Origin: an uncultured Candidatus Entotheonella sp.
GTDB taxonomy: Bacteria > Tectomicrobia > Entotheonellia > Entotheonellales > Entotheonellaceae
DNA: 64,000 bases
Assembly: GCA_951828535.1 (NCBI GenBank)
Contig: OX639990.1
Location: forward strand, 235,300-299,299
Direction: 5' to 3'
Each line of letters starts with the position of its first letter. The first letter of the stretch is position 1. This document shows, piece by piece, positions 1-8,196 of the stretch. The position numbers and the translations under genes were made by a program. A model generated the notes under the pieces. It searched no databases, had not been told where the DNA came from, and saw nothing but the letters and a program-made list of their open reading frames with translations.

Positions 1-160
1 TGGCTTTGGGATGGCTGGTTATTTGTGCAATGGAATCCTGTACCGGATAGGCCGACCGCTGCGGGAACCAAGGCAGCGTGGTGTTGAAACAACCTCTGCG
101 GGGCTCGTTTGGGTGAATTTCGCAAGACTATACGAGTCGCTCCCCATAGTGTCAACCCTT

Positions 161-826
161 TCAGCCTTTTTCTGTGCGGTTTTTCGTGATTCCGCAACCC
201 AGCACGGACTCAATGGCTTCCTGTGGAATTCTGCCGGCACGGATCATACGTGGCGGTTCGACGGTGATATCGAGGATGGTCGAAACCTGCGGTTCGTTGG
301 CGCTACCCGCGTCAAGAATAAGATCGACGTCCGGGGCAAGCTGTACCTCCACCTCAGCGGCGCTCAGGGCGGCGGCAGCACCGGAGCGATTGGCGCTGGA
401 AGCGGTGATGGCACTGCCGACGCGCAGCGCGAGACCCTGGCTGAGCGGCGAGTCTGGCCAGCGCACGCCGATGCGTCCGGTGTTGCCGAGCAGCGTGGCC
501 GGCAGGTTCGGATGCGGCGACAGCAGCAGCGTAAGCGGACCGGGCCAGAATGCCGCCATGAGCGATTCAGCGCGTCGCGGCCAGGCGACGGCAACATCTG
601 AAAGCTGCTCCGGCGCGCCGATGATCAGCGGGATGGCCTTATCGGATGAGCGGCCTTTGAGGGCATACAGGCCGGTGATGGCTTGCGGCAGCCGAGCGTT
701 CACTGCCAAGCCGTAGACGGTGTCCGTCAGGTAGGCCACGATGCCGCCGCGCCGCAGTATGGACGCGGCATCGTCGAGCACACCCGATGCCGGGCACTGC
801 GGATCGACTTTGACACAACGCGTCAT
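161..826 (-). CDS. L-threonylcarbamoyladenylate synthase (Sua5/YrdC/TsaC family)
   Basis: This 221-residue single-domain protein makes the threonylcarbamoyl-AMP intermediate used for t6A37 modification of ANN-decoding tRNAs, from threonine, bicarbonate and ATP in the cytoplasm. The YrdC fold is shown by TDTVYGL near residues 34-40, KGRSSDKAIPL near 57-67 and the SSANRSG nucleotide-binding segment near 142-148. The usual proline before TDTVYGL is a leucine here. The length fits the short TsaC type without the Sua5 C-terminal domain. Its ATG overlaps the purE stop in an ATGA arrangement, so the two genes are probably translationally coupled. The family is certain; TsaC versus a YciO-like paralogue is not settled by sequence alone. 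Confidence 0.9.
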   Translation of the reverse strand: MTRCVKVDPQCPASGVLDDAASILRRGGIVAYLTDTVYGLAVNARLPQAITGLYALKGRSSDKAIPLIIGAPEQLSDVAVAWPRRAESLMAAFWPGPLTLLLSPHPNLPATLLGNTGRIGVRWPDSPLSQGLALRVGSAITASSANRSGAAAALSAAEVEVQLAPDVDLILDAGSANEPQVSTILDITVEPPRMIRAGRIPQEAIESVLGCGITKNRTEKG

Positions 827-1338
827 GAACCGGTTTCCGCCAATTGCGCCTGCAGGGTTTCGGCGGCTTTCTCGACGCCGGAAGCCAGTTCGGCCTTGTA
901 GTGCCGCAGGCGTTCCGACACGTCCGTCGTCGTCAGCGCAACGATCTGCGCCGCCAACACGCCGGCATTGGCTGCTCCAGCTTTGCCGATGGCGACCGTG
1001 GCGACCGGAACGCCGCGCGGCATCTGCACCGTTGCCAAGAGGGCGTCAAGGCCTTGCAAGGACGACGAATCAATGGGCACGCCGATAACCGGCAGCGTGG
1101 TTTCGGCGGCAACCACCCCGGCAAGATGGGCAGCTCCGCCAGCACCGGCAATGATGACCTTGATACCCCTCCCGGCAGCGTCGCGTGCGAGCGCCCCGGT
1201 GCGTTGCGGGGCACGGTGTGCCGAACTGATCGTCACCTCGTAGGGTACTTGAAAGCGGTCCAGCATTTCCGCGGCGCTCTGCATGATCGGCCAATCGGAG
1301 GCGCTGCCCATGACAACGGTTACCACAGGCTGGGTCAT
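823..1338 (-). CDS. purE: N5-carboxyaminoimidazole ribonucleotide mutase PurE
   Basis: PurE moves the carboxyl group of N5-CAIR to give CAIR in de novo purine synthesis. The 171-residue product has the family hallmarks GSASDWPIM near residues 11-19, SSAHRAP near 39-45 and the glycine-rich GAGGAAHLAG loop near 66-75. I chose the ATG at 1338 because an AAGGAA ribosome-binding site lies just upstream and the protein then starts directly on the first beta strand (MTQPVVTVVMGS); an upstream in-frame start would add 41 unrelated residues. No purK neighbour is visible. The gene is first in a two-gene minus-strand unit with the Sua5-like gene and diverges from the nucleoside phosphorylase. Confidence 0.93.
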   Translation of the reverse strand: MTQPVVTVVMGSASDWPIMQSAAEMLDRFQVPYEVTISSAHRAPQRTGALARDAAGRGIKVIIAGAGGAAHLAGVVAAETTLPVIGVPIDSSSLQGLDALLATVQMPRGVPVATVAIGKAGAANAGVLAAQIVALTTTDVSERLRHYKAELASGVEKAAETLQAQLAETGS

Positions 1339-1461
1339 GATGCGTTCCTTTGTGAAATAGAGTAAGGCATGGAGGTGTGACAGACGTCCGAGCCGCGGCG
1401 GCTTGTCACGCAGGTGCCCGCGTGTCACAGTTTGGTTGTTCCCTACATCTGGGAAAGCCAA

Positions 1462-2277
1462 ATGCTAGCATCAAACCGGAAGGCATTTCCATTGACACCC
1501 GATCAGTTCCTGTCCGTCGAACCGGCCTCCCGGATCGAGCCGGCGGATTTCCTGGCGCACGTACTGGCGCAATATGGGGTTGGGCCCGCCGACCTCGACG
1601 TGCGGCAGGTTGTCCTGCTGACTTTCATCCCGGTGCTGCAGCACCGCTTGTTACGGCATCTGGATATGCCGGCGCCACAGTCGCAGTCGATCATGCGGCA
1701 GGCGTGGTACAACCCGGAAGGTCGGGCGTTTTCCACGCTGGCATCGCCCGTCGGGGCGCCGGTGGCAGTGATGCTGTTGGAACAGTTGATCGCACTCGGT
1801 GCCCGGCGATTTCTGTATCTCGGATTTTGCGGCGCATTGGATCCGGCTCTCACCATCGGCGACCTGTTCATCCCGCAGCAGGCGATCCGGGAAGAGGGCA
1901 CGTCGTACCATTACCTGCCCGCCGGGGTCGAGCCAACGGCGGCGGCGGCGATGGCTACTCTGCTTCAGGAAGAGGGCGAGCGTCAGGGCGTCCACGCCAA
2001 GCAAGGCCGGTTGTGGACCACGGACGCGCCTTACCGGGAAACGGCGGGAAAGATCGCCGCTTTTCGGGCCGCCGGCGTGCAGGCCGTTGACATGGAAATG
2101 GCGGCCTTGCTTTCGGTGGCGGCCTACCGCGGCTGCGAGGTGGCGGCGCTGCTGGTGGTTTCCGACGAGTGCTATCACCCGACGTGGCGCCCCGGCTTTG
2201 GCGCGCCGGAGATGCGGCGGGGCTGCCAAGAGGCGGTGGCCCTCGGCGCCGCGGTGGCGGACCTGCTCGGGTCTTGA
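1462..2277 (+). CDS. Nucleoside phosphorylase (PNP/UDP family)
   Basis: This 271-residue protein belongs to the purine/uridine phosphorylase fold, which splits nucleosides with phosphate into a free base and ribose-1-phosphate. Evidence is the segment LYLGFCGALDP near residue 115, a typical phosphate-site strand-turn, and the family signature VDMEMAALLSVAA near 197-209, whose Met and Glu contact the ribose. The start at 1462 is preferred over an in-frame ATG at 1414 because GGGAAAG sits at the correct distance. The N-terminal 80 residues are longer than in E. coli Udp and resemble no trimeric family member closely. Substrate preference cannot be read from the sequence. It diverges from purE across about 120 bp that should hold both promoters. 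Confidence 0.82.
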   Translation: MLASNRKAFPLTPDQFLSVEPASRIEPADFLAHVLAQYGVGPADLDVRQVVLLTFIPVLQHRLLRHLDMPAPQSQSIMRQAWYNPEGRAFSTLASPVGAPVAVMLLEQLIALGARRFLYLGFCGALDPALTIGDLFIPQQAIREEGTSYHYLPAGVEPTAAAAMATLLQEEGERQGVHAKQGRLWTTDAPYRETAGKIAAFRAAGVQAVDMEMAALLSVAAYRGCEVAALLVVSDECYHPTWRPGFGAPEMRRGCQEAVALGAAVADLLGS

Positions 2278-2393
2278 CGCGAACCGCCTTTTGGGTTGCG
2301 GGCTTCGGGAAATTGGCTGACAATGCCCGCCCGTTGGAGAGGTACGGATTACCGACTCTCACGCCTCGACCCTCAATCAAAGTGAACGACCTC

Positions 2394-3623
2394 ATGCGTG
2401 ATTACGACACGATCGAACCCGAGATGGCGCTTGATATTGTTCTCAAGCAGACAGCCCGCCTGGCCCCTCGACCTTTCTCGACGTTTGACGCGCTTGACCT
2501 GATCCTGGCCGAGGACATTCAGGCCACCGAGGACTTGCCGCCGTTTCCGTGCAGTATTAAGGACGGCTTTGCGGTGATTGCCGCCGACACCACCAACCCG
2601 CGCCGCTTGATCGGCGAGCAGACGGCCGGTTATGTGGCCGACCTGCATGTCGAGCCCGGCACCTGCGTGCGCATCACCACGGGTGCGCCGATGCCGTCAG
2701 GCGCCGACGCGGTCATCATGGTGGAATACACCGAGGAGGCGCGGGGGATGGTGACCCTGCATCGACAGGTCAGCCCGAACGCCGAGGTGCGGCCGGTGGC
2801 GCAGGATATTGCCACGGGGCAACAAGTTCTGCAGGCCGGCACGCGCCTGGGACCGCAGGAGATCGGCTTGCTGGCCAGCCTTGGACGCACCACCATACTT
2901 GCGCATGCCCGCCCGCGTGTCGCGGTGCTGTCCAGCGGCAACGAGATCGTCGAGCCCGACGCCAGCCCCGGCCCCGGACAGATTCGCGACAGCAACCGGT
3001 ACACGCTTATGGCCGCGGTGCAGCGTGCCGGCGCGGAGGCCGTGTCGCTGGGCATCGGCAGCGATACGCAAGAGGCGTTGCGCGATAAAATCCTCGAGGG
3101 TTTGACGACGTGCGACGCCTTGGTCACCTCGGGCGGCGTTTCGATGGGCAAGCTGGACCTCATCAAGCCTATTCTCGAAACCACCGGCCAGGTGCACTTC
3201 GGGCGCGTCAATATGAAGCCCGGCAAGCCGCTCACCTTTGCCACCGTGGCCGACAAGCCCGTCTTCGCGCTGCCCGGTTTTCCGGTATCGTCATTGGTGG
3301 CGTTCGAGCTTTTCGTGCGGCCCGCCCTGCTGCGCATGGCCGGTCACCATCACGTCCTGCGTCCCCGCGTGCCCGTGACGTTGGCGGCCGAACTTCAGGG
3401 TGACGCTTGGCGGCCTGAATTTCATCGGGTGCATCTCACGCGCACGCCACAGGGCTTCACGGCCCATAGCACCGGCATGCAATCCTCGGCACGGCTGCTG
3501 TCGATGGTCGGCGCCAACGGTCTGCTGGCGCTGCCCAAGCACGCCGAGCCGTTTGCCGCCGGCGAGACGGTGAGCGCCATCCTGCTGGATCATCCTGAGA
3601 CCGAGCCGTACGTGGCCGATTAG
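2394..3623 (+). CDS. moeA: Molybdopterin molybdenumtransferase MoeA (gephyrin-like)
   Basis: MoeA inserts molybdate into adenylylated molybdopterin to make Mo-MPT cofactor. The 409-residue product carries the MoeA N-terminal motif LPPFPCSIKDGFAV near residues 43-56, the TTGAPMPSGADAVI segment near 100, the MoCF-binding stretch TSGGVSMGKLDL near 245 and FGRVNMKPGKP near 268, with LPGFPVSS near 290. These follow the eukaryotic gephyrin/Cnx1 consensus (PPFPASxKDG, FGRVxMKPG) more than E. coli MoeA. I use the ATG at 2394; a GTG four codons upstream is possible because neither has a strong ribosome-binding site. The mocA-like gene follows after 8 bp, so the two are probably co-transcribed. Confidence 0.9.
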   Translation: MRDYDTIEPEMALDIVLKQTARLAPRPFSTFDALDLILAEDIQATEDLPPFPCSIKDGFAVIAADTTNPRRLIGEQTAGYVADLHVEPGTCVRITTGAPMPSGADAVIMVEYTEEARGMVTLHRQVSPNAEVRPVAQDIATGQQVLQAGTRLGPQEIGLLASLGRTTILAHARPRVAVLSSGNEIVEPDASPGPGQIRDSNRYTLMAAVQRAGAEAVSLGIGSDTQEALRDKILEGLTTCDALVTSGGVSMGKLDLIKPILETTGQVHFGRVNMKPGKPLTFATVADKPVFALPGFPVSSLVAFELFVRPALLRMAGHHHVLRPRVPVTLAAELQGDAWRPEFHRVHLTRTPQGFTAHSTGMQSSARLLSMVGANGLLALPKHAEPFAAGETVSAILLDHPETEPYVAD

Positions 3624-3631
3624 GTAGACCG

Positions 3632-4249
3632 ATGCGCGTCGCAGGGGTGGTGTTGGCCGCCGGAGAATCCCGCCGCATGGGGCAATTGAAAGCTCTGCTC
3701 CCGTTTGGCTCCCGCACGGTCATCGAACAGGTTCTGCAACCTCTTCTGAGTGTTGATTTGTCGGAAGTGGCCGTTGTCCTGGGGCATCGCGCCGAGGAGA
3801 TCGCCGCGGTGCTGGAACCCTTGCCCGTGCGACTGTTGTACAACGCGGATTACCGACTCGGCATGACGTCCTCCGTTCAGGTTGCCCTGCGCTCGCTCGA
3901 TCCCGTCCCGGACGCCTATCTGTTGGCGCTCGTCGATCAGCCGCAAATCGGTCTCCCGGTTGTCCAGCAGCTTCTGGCGGCGCATACCCGCACCCAGAAG
4001 GGCCTGGTCATCCCCATCTGGCAAGGCAAGCGCGGCCATCCCTTGCTCCTGTCGGCGGCGTATCGCCCGGCGGTGCTGGCCCTGACGCCTGATCAGGGTC
4101 TAAACATGGTGACACGCGGCAACCCGAACGATACGCTGGAGCTTCCCATCGGAAACGATGACATCCTGCGGGACATGGATTACCAAGAAGAGTATGCCGC
4201 TGAATTACAGCGCTGGAAGTCGAAATCGCCGCCTGGGCTGCCGAGCTAG
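3632..4249 (+). CDS. Molybdenum cofactor nucleotidyltransferase, MocA/MobA-like
   Basis: The 205-residue protein is a small NTP-transferase of the MobA/MocA type, which attaches CMP or GMP to molybdenum cofactor. It starts on the nucleotide-binding signature LAAGESRRMGQLKALLPFG (residues 8-26), has the metal-binding VDQPQI near 107-112 and the GKRGHPLLL segment near 132 typical of MocA rather than GMP-specific MobA. MocA makes molybdopterin cytosine dinucleotide for xanthine-dehydrogenase-type enzymes; no such enzyme is in the window. MsrP at 46.3 kb uses undecorated Mo-MPT. The gene follows moeA by 8 bp. The assignment to the family is firm; CMP versus GMP specificity is an inference. Confidence 0.85.
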   Translation: MRVAGVVLAAGESRRMGQLKALLPFGSRTVIEQVLQPLLSVDLSEVAVVLGHRAEEIAAVLEPLPVRLLYNADYRLGMTSSVQVALRSLDPVPDAYLLALVDQPQIGLPVVQQLLAAHTRTQKGLVIPIWQGKRGHPLLLSAAYRPAVLALTPDQGLNMVTRGNPNDTLELPIGNDDILRDMDYQEEYAAELQRWKSKSPPGLPS

Positions 4250-4571
4250 TCGGGAGATTGGGGGATCAAACGCGGCGGATGACGTGCGGACCAAGGTTGG
4301 CGAAGTTGGGAAGCACGTGGATGAGTCGTGAGAGAGCTTGGCCAGAAGATTGGATAGCACCTCATGCGCTTGCCCTTAGGCATGAAGGGTTTTCCTGGAT
4401 ATGATGCGTGCCGCGTAGTATATTGGCCAAATCGTGGCTAAAACCTGGAGGCTATTCGCGTAGCTATCTTTTTGTCAGGTGCCGGCACGGGAGTTTTCCT
4501 GGTTCATATCCGCCCAGGCAGTGGAGCGGGCCAAACTGGTTGAGAATCAGTTGCCATAAGGAGAGACACCG
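4250..4571 (+). other. 322-bp intergenic leader before the ABC ATPase
   Basis: There is no credible gene here. The only open frame, near 4408-4590, has no family resemblance and runs into the downstream gene. The segment ends in AAGGAGAGACACC, a good ribosome-binding site for the ATPase at 4572. An AT-rich patch (TAGTATATT near 4415) could be a -10 element, but no well-spaced -35 box is obvious. No terminator for the moeA-mocA unit is visible. Confidence 0.4.
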
Positions 4572-5672
4572 ATGGCACAAGTCGTCTTGAGAGATCTTGT
4601 AAAGAAATTTTCGGAAGAGGTGATTGCTGTTAACAGCGTGAATCTCGACATTCAGGACAAGGAATTTATTGTATTGGTCGGTCCCTCCGGATGCGGTAAA
4701 ACGACCACCCTGCGTATGGTTGCCGGATTGGAGGATATTTCTGGCGGAGAGATTCGTATTGGCGACCGGCTGGTGAACGACGTGCCGCCGAAGGACCGTA
4801 ACATCGCCATGGTGTTTCAGAACTACGCGCTCTATCCCCACATGACCGTCTTCAAGAACATGGCCTTCTCGTTGAAATTGCGTCGCACGCCCAGAGCCGA
4901 AATCGAACAACGGGTCAAGGCGGCGGCGGACATCCTGGGCATTGGCGAACTCCTGGACCGCAAGCCGAAGCAGCTCTCCGGCGGGCAGCGTCAGCGGGTT
5001 GCCGTTGGACGGGCGATCGTGCGGCAGCCGGAGGTTTTCCTGTTCGATGAACCACTCAGCAACCTCGACGCCAAGCTGCGGGTGAACATGCGCGCCGAGC
5101 TCATCAAGCTGCACGATCGCCTCGATGCCACCATGATTTACGTCACCCACGATCAGGTCGAGGCCATGACCATGGGCGACCGCATCGTCGTGATGCGCAA
5201 CGGCTTCATCCAGCAGGTCGGCTCCCCCATGGAGGTTTACAACCAGCCGCAGAACCAATTCGTGGCCGGTTTCATCGGCAGCCCACCCATGAATTTCCTG
5301 GAGGGTATGCTGGTGCAGGACAACGGCGCCGTACAGGTCGACGTTAAAGGCTCCCGCCTGACGTTGTCTGCCGATAAGGCCAAGCAAGTGGAAAGTTACG
5401 TCAATCAGCCCGTCGTCTTCGGCATCCGCCCGGAAGACGTGGTGCCTGTCGGCAGTGGCGACGGGAACTTCTCCGAGCCGCTCACCGCCACGGTGGAGGT
5501 GCTCGAACCACTCGGTGCCGAGATCATCCTGGAAATGTCCTGCAAGGGCGAGAACTTCACCGCACGCATGGACCCCACCCTACGCACCCGCATGCACGAC
5601 GAAATCCAGGTGAGTTTCAATATGGACCGCGCACACCTCTTCGATACGAAGACCGAACAGACCGTTCTTTAG
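4572..5672 (+). CDS. Sugar/glycerol-phosphate-type ABC transporter ATPase (UgpC/MalK family)
   Basis: This 366-residue CUT1-type ATPase would energise import of a sugar or glycerol-3-phosphate. Visible elements are the Walker A loop GPSGCGKTTT near residues 37-46, signature LSGGQRQRVAVGRA near 136-149, Walker B VFLFDEPLSNLD near 156-167, the switch VTHDQ near 193, and a C-terminal TOBE/OB-fold region (IRPEDV near 285) as in MalK and UgpC. No permease or binding protein lies nearby, so it is an orphan that may serve transporters encoded elsewhere; MsmX-like shared ATPases are a known precedent. A good ribosome-binding site precedes it and a rho-independent terminator follows, so it looks like a single-gene unit. 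Confidence 0.88.
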   Translation: MAQVVLRDLVKKFSEEVIAVNSVNLDIQDKEFIVLVGPSGCGKTTTLRMVAGLEDISGGEIRIGDRLVNDVPPKDRNIAMVFQNYALYPHMTVFKNMAFSLKLRRTPRAEIEQRVKAAADILGIGELLDRKPKQLSGGQRQRVAVGRAIVRQPEVFLFDEPLSNLDAKLRVNMRAELIKLHDRLDATMIYVTHDQVEAMTMGDRIVVMRNGFIQQVGSPMEVYNQPQNQFVAGFIGSPPMNFLEGMLVQDNGAVQVDVKGSRLTLSADKAKQVESYVNQPVVFGIRPEDVVPVGSGDGNFSEPLTATVEVLEPLGAEIILEMSCKGENFTARMDPTLRTRMHDEIQVSFNMDRAHLFDTKTEQTVL

Positions 5673-5694
5673 CGGTTACCGACACACACCTGGA

Positions 5695-5730
5695 ACGCCC
5701 TCGACTGTTTCTGGTTGGGGGCGTCTTTCT
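5695..5730 (+). terminator. Rho-independent terminator after the ABC ATPase
   Basis: ACGCCCTCGAC (5695-5705) pairs with GTTGGGGGCGT (5714-5724), allowing three G-T wobbles, around an 8-nt loop, and is followed by CTTTCT. It lies 22 bp after the ATPase stop and separates it from the acyl-CoA dehydrogenase. Confidence 0.7.
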
Positions 5731-5776
5731 ATGCGCAGATGGGCACCGCGCCATCACCATTCAGGAGGTTTGACCG

Positions 5777-6919
5777 ATGGATTTTGGCTTTAGCGAAGAG
5801 CAGGACATGCTGCGGCAGGCGGCGCACGATTTCTTGACCGAGTACTGCACCAGCGCCTTCGTGCGGCAGATGATGGAAGATGAGCGCGGTTACTCGCCTG
5901 AGCTTTGGCAGCAGATGGCGGCCCTCGGGTGGCTCGGGCTGGCGTTTCCTGAAGAATACGGCGGCCAGGGTCTGGGGTTTGTCGATCTGACGGTCATTCT
6001 GGAAGAAATGGGTGCCGCGCTGCTGCCGTCGCCATTCTTCTCATCGGTGCTCTTGGCGGGGCAAAGCATCCTGCTTGGCGGCTCGGAGGAGCAGAAGAAA
6101 ATCTACTTGCCGAAAATCGCCGACGGCTCACTGATCGCTACCCTGGCAATGACGGAGCCCTCGGGCCGTTTCGAGGCGGGGGGCATTGAGGATGTGAAAG
6201 CCGTCCCCGCGGCGGACGGCTTCACGATCTCCGGCACCAAGCTGTTCGTGGCCGACGCCCACGTTGCCGATGTGATGGTCGTGGCGGCGCGTACAAAAGC
6301 GTCCGGGGATAAGAGCTTCGGCATCAGCCTGTTCCTGGTGGATCGCGACACACCCGGCATTTCCGTCAACCTGCTCAAGACCATGGACCAGACCCGCAAG
6401 CAGTGCGAAGTGGTGTTCGACAACGTGACCGTCGGGCGCGACCGTCTGATCGGCACTGTCGATACGGGCTGGCCGGTGCTGTCGAAAGTGCTGCACATTT
6501 GCACCGCCGCGCTGTGTGCCGAGATGATTGGCGGGGCGCAACGGGTGCTCGATATCAGCGTGGCCTACGCCAAGGAACGCGTCCAGTTCGGGCGCCCCAT
6601 CGGCAGCTTTCAGGCCATCAAACACAAATGCGCCGAGATGATGCTGCAGGTGGAGTCGGCCAAATCGGCTGCCTACTATGCCGCCTGGGCCGTAGATGAG
6701 GACGTGCCCGAAGCCCCCCTGGCCGTGTCCATGGCCAAGGCTTATTGCAGCGACGCCTATCGCTACACGGCAGGCGAGGGCATCCAGGTGCACGGTGGCA
6801 TCGGCTTCACGTGGGAGCACGACATGCACCTGTATTTCAAGCGCGCCAAGTACGCCGAATTCACCTTTGGAGACGCCACCTATCACCGCGAGCTGGTCGC
6901 CCAGGAGATCAATCTGTAG
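5777..6919 (+). CDS. Acyl-CoA dehydrogenase family protein
   Basis: This 380-residue FAD enzyme oxidises an acyl-CoA thioester to its enoyl form. It has the usual three-part architecture: an N-terminal helical domain (MDFGFSEEQDMLR), a middle beta domain with ATLAMTEPSG near residue 120, and a C-terminal helical domain with YAKERVQFGRPIGSFQAIKH near 270-289 and QVHGGIGFTWEHD near 342-354, where the glutamate is in the position used as catalytic base by many bacterial members. The ribosome-binding site AGGAGG precedes the ATG. No partner gene (electron-transfer flavoprotein, CoA ligase) is adjacent, and the chain length or substrate cannot be told from the sequence. Confidence 0.9.
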   Translation: MDFGFSEEQDMLRQAAHDFLTEYCTSAFVRQMMEDERGYSPELWQQMAALGWLGLAFPEEYGGQGLGFVDLTVILEEMGAALLPSPFFSSVLLAGQSILLGGSEEQKKIYLPKIADGSLIATLAMTEPSGRFEAGGIEDVKAVPAADGFTISGTKLFVADAHVADVMVVAARTKASGDKSFGISLFLVDRDTPGISVNLLKTMDQTRKQCEVVFDNVTVGRDRLIGTVDTGWPVLSKVLHICTAALCAEMIGGAQRVLDISVAYAKERVQFGRPIGSFQAIKHKCAEMMLQVESAKSAAYYAAWAVDEDVPEAPLAVSMAKAYCSDAYRYTAGEGIQVHGGIGFTWEHDMHLYFKRAKYAEFTFGDATYHRELVAQEINL

Positions 6920-6947
6920 AAGGGAACTTGCGGGGGAGGGGAGCAGC

Positions 6948-7391
6948 CTAACAAATGCTTCCCGATGAGGGCTTGTCCGACGTGTTGTAGAGTTCCTGCA
7001 ACTCTGATGGCGACGGTTCCACGCTGCTGCATTCACGCCTTACCCACACGCGGCCGTCGTAACGCAAGGGTTCTGGCTGGTCCTGGTGCGAGATTTCAAT
7101 CCAGTGCACCCATCCATTCGGGTCCTCGTGACGGCCGCACTGCCCGCTGACCGGTGCGCTGCACCCCGTCCGCAGAAACGTCTCCAGGCGTTCTTGAACC
7201 TCGTCGGCATCCTCGTTGACGCCGATGATGCTCTGCGAATCGGTGACGCCCAGAATGATGACGCCCCCTTCAGTGTTCGCGAAAGCGCAGACCGCTCTGC
7301 CGATGGCGGAGAAATCCCCGAGCCCGCGCTTGAATTCGGTTTCCTCGCCTTCTCCCACCTCGATGCGCAGCAGTATTTCCGTCCACTCCAT
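6948..7391 (-). CDS. Short AlbA_2 (Schlafen-type) domain protein
   Basis: The 147-residue product matches the AlbA_2 domain found in Schlafen-like and transcriptional-regulator proteins. Characteristic pieces are EETEFKRGLGD near residues 16-26, the central AVCAFANTEGGVIILGVTD near 34-52 and VWVRRECSSVEPSPSELQEL near the end, corresponding to the R.gs.s..as..Ei.eL motif of the family. Most relatives are 350-500 residues with a C-terminal winged helix or ATPase-like half; here the protein ends directly after the AlbA_2 core, so it is a stand-alone or truncated form. It lies 18 bp downstream of the SCO1664-family gene on the same strand. The role is unknown; nucleic-acid binding is inferred from the family. 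Confidence 0.75.
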   Translation of the reverse strand: MEWTEILLRIEVGEGEETEFKRGLGDFSAIGRAVCAFANTEGGVIILGVTDSQSIIGVNEDADEVQERLETFLRTGCSAPVSGQCGRHEDPNGWVHWIEISHQDQPEPLRYDGRVWVRRECSSVEPSPSELQELYNTSDKPSSGSIC

Positions 7392-7409
7392 GACTAACAC
7401 CCTTCGGGA

Positions 7410-8186
7410 TCAATAAAACGGCCAGGGAACGCCCCGCCGCGTGTGCAGGCAGGGAAACTCGGGTCTTTTCAGCAGCGCCTGCATGCGATAGGCGAGCGCG
7501 TCGACTTCCTCGGGAAAAAGCAGGTCGTCCAGCTCGCCCACCAAGCCGCAGTGATTGCGCAGATCGTCCCGCACCCGCCGCACGTCCCGCAGCAGACGCT
7601 TGGGAACGCGTTCGCCCCCAAAATCCCAGATCACCGTGCGCAGTTTCGGGTCGGTGTGAAACGTCAGGCCGTGGTCGATGCCCCAGATGTGCCCTTCTGC
7701 ATCGCGCAGGCAGTGCCCGGCTTTGCGGTCGGTATTGTTGGAAATGAGATCGAACGCCGCCATGGCCTGCATCTCCGGCCCGTGCTGTTCGTGGAGGGCG
7801 AAGTAATCCGCCTCCTCCTCGCGATGATGCACGTACAACTGCAGCGAGCCGATGCCGTTCGGCCCTTGCCGAATAATCGTGGGCGGCACCAGGCTCCAGC
7901 CGAGTGCCTCGCTGAGTACGAACGCTGCGCGTTCCCGCCTGTACAGCGTTCCGTTGGGGAAATCCCACAACGGTGCTTCGCCTCGCCGGGGCTTGTAGAC
8001 CGCCAGCATCAGGTGCGGCTGCTGCACCTCCATTGTGACCAGAAAGGTGTAATTGGAGCCCCAGGGAATGAGGCCGTGCTGCACGATCTGGCCGCTGTGC
8101 AAGAGGTCGCAGAGCCCCGTGACCGAGTGTGTTTTCAGACTGGCTTCGAAGAACGGTCCAACCGGAAAGCGCTCTCGCTGTGCCAA
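7410..8186 (-). CDS. SCO1664 family protein (PI3/4-kinase-like fold)
   Basis: The 258-residue protein resembles the SCO1664 family, a compact group with remote similarity to phosphatidylinositol-3/4-kinase-like enzymes. Support comes from the opening GSNYTFLV near residue 43, AVYKPRRGEAPLWDFPNGTLYRRE near 62-85 (a nucleotide-lysine-like KPRRGE followed by DFP.GTLYrRE), FDLISNNTDRKAGHCL near 143-158 and GIDHGLTFH near 168-176, which correspond to the catalytic and metal-binding loops of such kinases. The family is best known from actinomycetes and Chloroflexi, so its presence with an outer-membrane gene set is unusual. No enzymatic activity has been firmly assigned. It sits between a PLP aminotransferase and the AlbA_2 gene, all on the minus strand with short gaps. 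Confidence 0.82.
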   Translation of the reverse strand: MAQRERFPVGPFFEASLKTHSVTGLCDLLHSGQIVQHGLIPWGSNYTFLVTMEVQQPHLMLAVYKPRRGEAPLWDFPNGTLYRRERAAFVLSEALGWSLVPPTIIRQGPNGIGSLQLYVHHREEEADYFALHEQHGPEMQAMAAFDLISNNTDRKAGHCLRDAEGHIWGIDHGLTFHTDPKLRTVIWDFGGERVPKRLLRDVRRVRDDLRNHCGLVGELDDLLFPEEVDALAYRMQALLKRPEFPCLHTRRGVPWPFY

Positions 8187-8196
8187 GGCAGCCTCC

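Noticed and set aside
1-160. A tRNA or other RNA gene at the left edge
   Set aside because: No T-loop (GTTCRA) or acceptor pairing was found; this 160-bp segment is left unassigned.
4408-4590. 60-codon frame in the leader of the ABC ATPase
   Set aside because: It overlaps the real start codon and ribosome-binding site at 4572 and has no ribosome-binding site of its own.
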